DNA of 64,000 nucleotides from Nevskiaceae bacterium. GTDB lineage: Bacteria > Pseudomonadota > Gammaproteobacteria > Nevskiales > Nevskiaceae. The position numbers and the translations under genes were made by a program. Shown here piece by piece: positions 60,862-64,000 of this stretch. How positions within the stretch are numbered: the first letter of the stretch is position 1; every line of letters starts with the position of its first letter. Location: NCBI GenBank assembly GCA_008012115.1, contig SSEB01000001.1, positions 62,001 to 126,000 of the forward strand, given 5' to 3'. The notes beneath the pieces are model-generated. The model had not been told where the DNA came from. It worked only from the letters and a program-made list of their open reading frames with translations, and searched no databases.

Positions 60862-61809
60862 TCAGGCCGCCCTGGCCTGGGGATTGGCGCGCGCGGCGGC
60901 GGGCGAGGATTCCAGGTAGGCCAGCGCGGCCTCGGTCGAGCCCTCGTGCACCGGGTCGTACCAGGGGCTGAAGAACGGCAGCTCCCGGGCGGCGAGCCAC
61001 AGCGGCGAGGGCAGGTGGCCGCTGCGCGAGACGCGATACCACTCCGCCCAGATCCAGGGACGGAACACGCTGGGGCGCTTGTCCTTGAAACGCTCGTCCT
61101 GCTTCATCAGGTGGGCGGCGCCGTGCACCCACAGGCCGAAGATCACCGGCATGGCGATGCAGGCGAGGTAGTAGCGCGAGGGATAGCCGCCGCCGAGATG
61201 CTGGTAGAGATCGAAGGCGACGCTGCGGTGCTCCACTTCCTCGGCGCCGTGCCAGCGCAGCAGGTCGAGCAGCACCGGGTCGGCGCCGACCTCATCCCAG
61301 GTCTTGTTGTCCATCGCGTACTTGCCGAGCACGCAGGTCATGTGCTCCACCGCCGCGATGATGCCGAGGCGGAACACCAGCCAGCGCTTCTCCAGGAACT
61401 TCGGCAGCCTGCGGCCGAAGGGCTCGTCGGCCAGGATGGTTTCGAACAGCCAGTCCTCGCGGCGCGTGTTGCTCTCGGTCTCGACCCCGTGCGCATGAAG
61501 ATATTCGGCGATGGCGCCACCGTGGGCGCGCGCGTGCATCGCCTCCTGCCGCACGAACATCTGCACGTCCTCGCGCAGCTTGGCGTCGGTGACGTAGGGC
61601 AGGGCCTTGTTGTAGAGGCGACAGAACCAGAACTCGCCGGCCGGCAGCAGCAGGTTGATCTCGTTGATGAAGTGGCTGGCGAACGGCTGACCCGGAATCC
61701 ACTCCAGCGGCGTCTGCGACCAGTCGAACTGCACCTTGCGCGGGATCAGGCGGCCCCGGGTGCCGGAGGCAGGTTTTCGCGGACGCTTGAAGAGGGACGT
61801 GGGGCTCAT
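60862..61809 (-). CDS. Metal-dependent hydrolase family (PF10118), ferritin-like di-metal protein
   Basis: 315 residues. Three ExxH-type motifs, RQEAMHARAH, AAVEHMTCVL and AEEVEHRSVAFD, supply a di-iron-like centre in a four-helix bundle. It matches the PF10118 group often named metal-dependent hydrolase. The reaction is unknown. It follows the hydrolase-SDR fusion gene by 38 bases on the same strand. Such genes are often found with lipid or long-chain alcohol metabolism. Confidence 0.82.
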   Translation of the reverse strand: MSPTSLFKRPRKPASGTRGRLIPRKVQFDWSQTPLEWIPGQPFASHFINEINLLLPAGEFWFCRLYNKALPYVTDAKLREDVQMFVRQEAMHARAHGGAIAEYLHAHGVETESNTRREDWLFETILADEPFGRRLPKFLEKRWLVFRLGIIAAVEHMTCVLGKYAMDNKTWDEVGADPVLLDLLRWHGAEEVEHRSVAFDLYQHLGGGYPSRYYLACIAMPVIFGLWVHGAAHLMKQDERFKDKRPSVFRPWIWAEWYRVSRSGHLPSPLWLAARELPFFSPWYDPVHEGSTEAALAYLESSPAAARANPQARAA

Positions 61810-61847
61810 GACAGGTTCCTGATGTTTTATTGGGACGCGGCAAGCGC

Positions 61848-63608
61848 TCAGGGCGACAGGTCGATGCGCGCCAGGCGGCGGGCCAGTCCCGGTGCGAGAC
61901 GCGAGATCAGGCGGATGCCGTAGACCTCGGCGCCGACCAGCACTTCCGCGCGGTTCCTGCGCACCGCGTCGAGGATGGCGCTGGCCACGGCCTCGGGCTT
62001 GAGATTGCGCTTCTCGTAGAGACGCTGCGTCGCCGACTGCCGGCGCGCCTCCTCGGCGCCCTGCGTGCCGACGAAGCGTGTGCGGGTGACGATGCCGGTG
62101 TTGACCACGCCGGGATAGACAGCGCTGACGCCGATGCCCTGATCGCTCAATTCTGCGCGCAGGCATTCGCTGAGCATCTGCACTGCGGCCTTGCTGGTGG
62201 CGTAGGCCGGTGTGGTGCGGGTCGGGAAGAAGGCGAGGCCGGACGAAACGTTGACGATGTGGCCGCGCTTGCCGGCGTCGATCATCTGCCGCGCGAACAG
62301 GCGCGAGCCGTGGATCACGCCGCCGAGATTGATGCGCAGGATGCGGTCCCAGTCCTGTGCGCTGGTGTCCAGCACTGCGCCGGCCATGCCGATGCCGGCG
62401 TTGTTGACGATCACGTCCGGCGCGCCGAATTCGGCGGCGACCCAGTCGGCGAAGGCTTCCATCCGCTCGACGCTGCCGACGTCCAGCTTGCGCGCCCAGG
62501 CGTTGACGCCCAGCAGGCGCGCCAGCTCGGCGCTGCGCTCCGCGCCCGCGAGATCGATGTCGGCGGCGATCACGTCGGCGCCATCGTCGGCAAAGGCCAG
62601 CAGGGTTTCGCGGCCGATGCCGGAGCCGGCGCCGGTGACGATCACCAGCTTGCCGGCGCCCGCCTTGCCGTAGGACTCGGGGCGCACGCGCGCGCGCTGC
62701 AAAGCGCGGCTCTCCGGCGCGCCTTCGACGAAATCGACGAACTCACTGACCCAGTCGGCCAGCGGACCGGGGTGGCTGGCCTGCAGCCAGTGGCCGGCAT
62801 CGACATCGCGGCGCCAGACGTTGGGCGCCCACTGCGGCAGGTCGTCCCAGATCTCGCGCACCATGAAATTGTCACGACGCGGCACGATCAGCTGCACCGG
62901 CAGATCGGTGCGTCGCGCCTGCGGCTTGAGCACGCGCTTGGCGACGTTGGCGCGGTAGAGGTTGACGCCGTGACGGCCGTCTTCGCCCTGCGTGGCGCTG
63001 GGCTCGGTCTTCACGCCTTCGACTTTTTCCAGGATTGCGGGCCAGAGTTTGTCTAGGCCCAGCTTCCACATCGTCGGTGCCAGCGCCGGCAGGTGAAACA
63101 TGCCGACGTACCAGGAGTGCGCCAGCTGGCGCGCGACCTGCGCCAGCTTCTCCGGCGAGCCGCTCTTGAGGCGCTGCATGATCCAGTAGCCGGCGTGATC
63201 GAGGCTGGGGCCGGAGATCGAGGTATAGGAGGCGATGCGTCCTTTCAGCCGTTCGGTGGTGACCGCCTCCCAGCCCTGGATAGAGCCCCAGTCGTGGCAG
63301 ACCAGGTGCACCGGCCGGTCAGGGCTGACGGCATCGACCACGGCGGCGAGGTCGTCGACCAGGTGCGCGAGATCGTAGTCGGCGATGTGGCTGGGCCGCG
63401 ACGAACGCCCGGCGCCGCGCACGTCGTAAGCGACGACGTGATAGCGCGCCGCCAGCATCTGCGCGCTGGCGTTCCAGATGCTGGCGGCGTCGGGATAGCC
63501 GTGCACCATCACCACCGTGGGATGCGGGCCGGGCTTGCCCCAGCGGTAGACGGCGAGTTCGACGTCGCCGGATTGCACGATCTGTTCGGGGGTCATGGCA
63601 GTACTCAT
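61848..63608 (-). CDS. EphD-like fusion: alpha/beta hydrolase + short-chain dehydrogenase
   Basis: 586 residues. Residues 1-300 are an epoxide-hydrolase-like alpha/beta hydrolase (VMVHGYPDA, nucleophile Asp in HLVCHDWGSIQGW). Residues 315-586 are a classical SDR (TGAGSGIG, NNAG, catalytic Tyr and Lys in YATSKAA). The same fusion occurs as EphD in mycobacteria. It may open an epoxide and oxidise the diol in turn. The start overlaps the upstream peptidase stop (ATGA). Confidence 0.9.
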   Translation of the reverse strand: MSTAMTPEQIVQSGDVELAVYRWGKPGPHPTVVMVHGYPDAASIWNASAQMLAARYHVVAYDVRGAGRSSRPSHIADYDLAHLVDDLAAVVDAVSPDRPVHLVCHDWGSIQGWEAVTTERLKGRIASYTSISGPSLDHAGYWIMQRLKSGSPEKLAQVARQLAHSWYVGMFHLPALAPTMWKLGLDKLWPAILEKVEGVKTEPSATQGEDGRHGVNLYRANVAKRVLKPQARRTDLPVQLIVPRRDNFMVREIWDDLPQWAPNVWRRDVDAGHWLQASHPGPLADWVSEFVDFVEGAPESRALQRARVRPESYGKAGAGKLVIVTGAGSGIGRETLLAFADDGADVIAADIDLAGAERSAELARLLGVNAWARKLDVGSVERMEAFADWVAAEFGAPDVIVNNAGIGMAGAVLDTSAQDWDRILRINLGGVIHGSRLFARQMIDAGKRGHIVNVSSGLAFFPTRTTPAYATSKAAVQMLSECLRAELSDQGIGVSAVYPGVVNTGIVTRTRFVGTQGAEEARRQSATQRLYEKRNLKPEAVASAILDAVRRNRAEVLVGAEVYGIRLISRLAPGLARRLARIDLSP

Positions 63609-64000
63609 GCGGCTTGCCGCTGCTGCTCGGGCCACAGGCCGCGGGCCTGCCAGCGGCGCACGTGCGGCACGTCGTCGTCGAGCCAGAAGGCGTCGTCCCC
63701 GGTCACCACCAGCAGTTCCTCCCACTTGGCGCCGACGCCGCGGAAGCCCAGGTGCGGCTCCACCGCCCACAGGCCCGGCGTGGGCGCATGATCGGAGGTG
63801 GCCTTGCTGCTCCACAGCGGCGACCAGCCTTCCTTGCGGCCCTTGATCGCGTCGCGCAGCAGTTCCGAGATATTGCGCACGCCGAAGTTGAGCAGCGACA
63901 GGTGCCGGGCCTTGCCATCGTCATCGAGTTTCTCGACGCGGTGGGCCAGCACCTCGAACGGGTAGGCCTTTTGGCGCGGCTCGTAGCCGTGACGCGCGCA
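63605..64000 (-). CDS. Probable M24-type metallopeptidase, C-terminal part
   Basis: The visible 131 C-terminal residues include GLWAVEPHLGFRGVGAKWEELLVVT. This resembles the end of M24 (Xaa-Pro dipeptidase/creatinase) enzymes, with the metal-ligand Glu in VEP and a second Glu in WEELLVV. The usual HGIGH motif lies off the window. First visible gene of a minus-strand run with the EphD-like fusion. The assignment needs the N-terminal part. Confidence 0.55.
   Translation of the reverse strand, partial: CARHGYEPRQKAYPFEVLAHRVEKLDDDGKARHLSLLNFGVRNISELLRDAIKGRKEGWSPLWSSKATSDHAPTPGLWAVEPHLGFRGVGAKWEELLVVTGDDAFWLDDDVPHVRRWQARGLWPEQQRQAA

Overview
The window is 64 kb of GC-rich chromosome, probably from a gammaproteobacterium. 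That placement is inferred from gene content and codon use; there is no rRNA gene to settle it. No tRNA, rRNA, CRISPR array or complete insertion sequence was found. Gene density is high and most operons show 1-8 nt start/stop overlaps.

Layout. 1-5.2 kb: a GIY-YIG fragment, PhnA, a nitroreductase, a fatty acid hydroxylase-type enzyme, and a signalling operon (two-PAS histidine kinase, single-domain response regulator, receiver-BLUF fusion). 5.6-8.4 kb: a Tat-exported phospholipase C-type enzyme and an MHS-type transporter. 8.6-15.5 kb: a cyoABCD ubiquinol oxidase operon with SURF1, followed by a RegB/RegA-type redox two-component pair. 15.5-23.3 kb: an MFS exporter, an MBL-fold ribonuclease, DUF3228, RsuA, RsmC and a methyltransferase. 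23.4-32.1 kb: a blue-light/photorepair cluster with FolE, a MerR regulator lacking a B12 domain, an SDR, an SRPBCC-SDR fusion, an epimerase, DUF2256, an iron-sulfur (6-4) photolyase, an ECF sigma factor with a 59-residue partner, and a CarH/LitR-type B12 photoreceptor. 32.3-44.0 kb: a lower-GC defence island with a C5 cytosine methyltransferase, a candidate PD-(D/E)XK nuclease of 601 residues, Vsr, AIPR, DUF4420, Z1 helicase and a MutL/MORC-like GHKL ATPase. 44.0-48.4 kb: nrdB and nrdA with two NrdR boxes. 48.8-55.4 kb: a GH5 lipoprotein, a DUF1338 protein, three tandem cyclase-FHA paralogues and a divergent zinc-ribbon Ser/Thr kinase. 55.4-64 kb: an HlyD/ABC/FtsX-type export operon, hydrolases, an EphD-like hydrolase-SDR fusion and a peptidase fragment.

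The least explained signal is not a gene. Six intergenic copies of an element of exactly 116 bp (starting at 5351, 17531, 19636, 32209, 48577 and 58439) align without gaps. Each has GC-rich terminal arms (CGCCACCCGCT / AGCGGGTGGCG), two variable arms that can each form a small hairpin, and a very AT-rich central arm with its own dyad. Primary sequence has diverged strongly but length has not, so spacing or fold appears to be constrained.

Two light-sensing systems sit in one window: the BLUF receiver protein near 3 kb and the B12-dependent regulator near 31.5 kb. The latter faces the sigma factor operon across an 80-bp region bounded by two identical TTGTC-TAG-GACAA palindromes.
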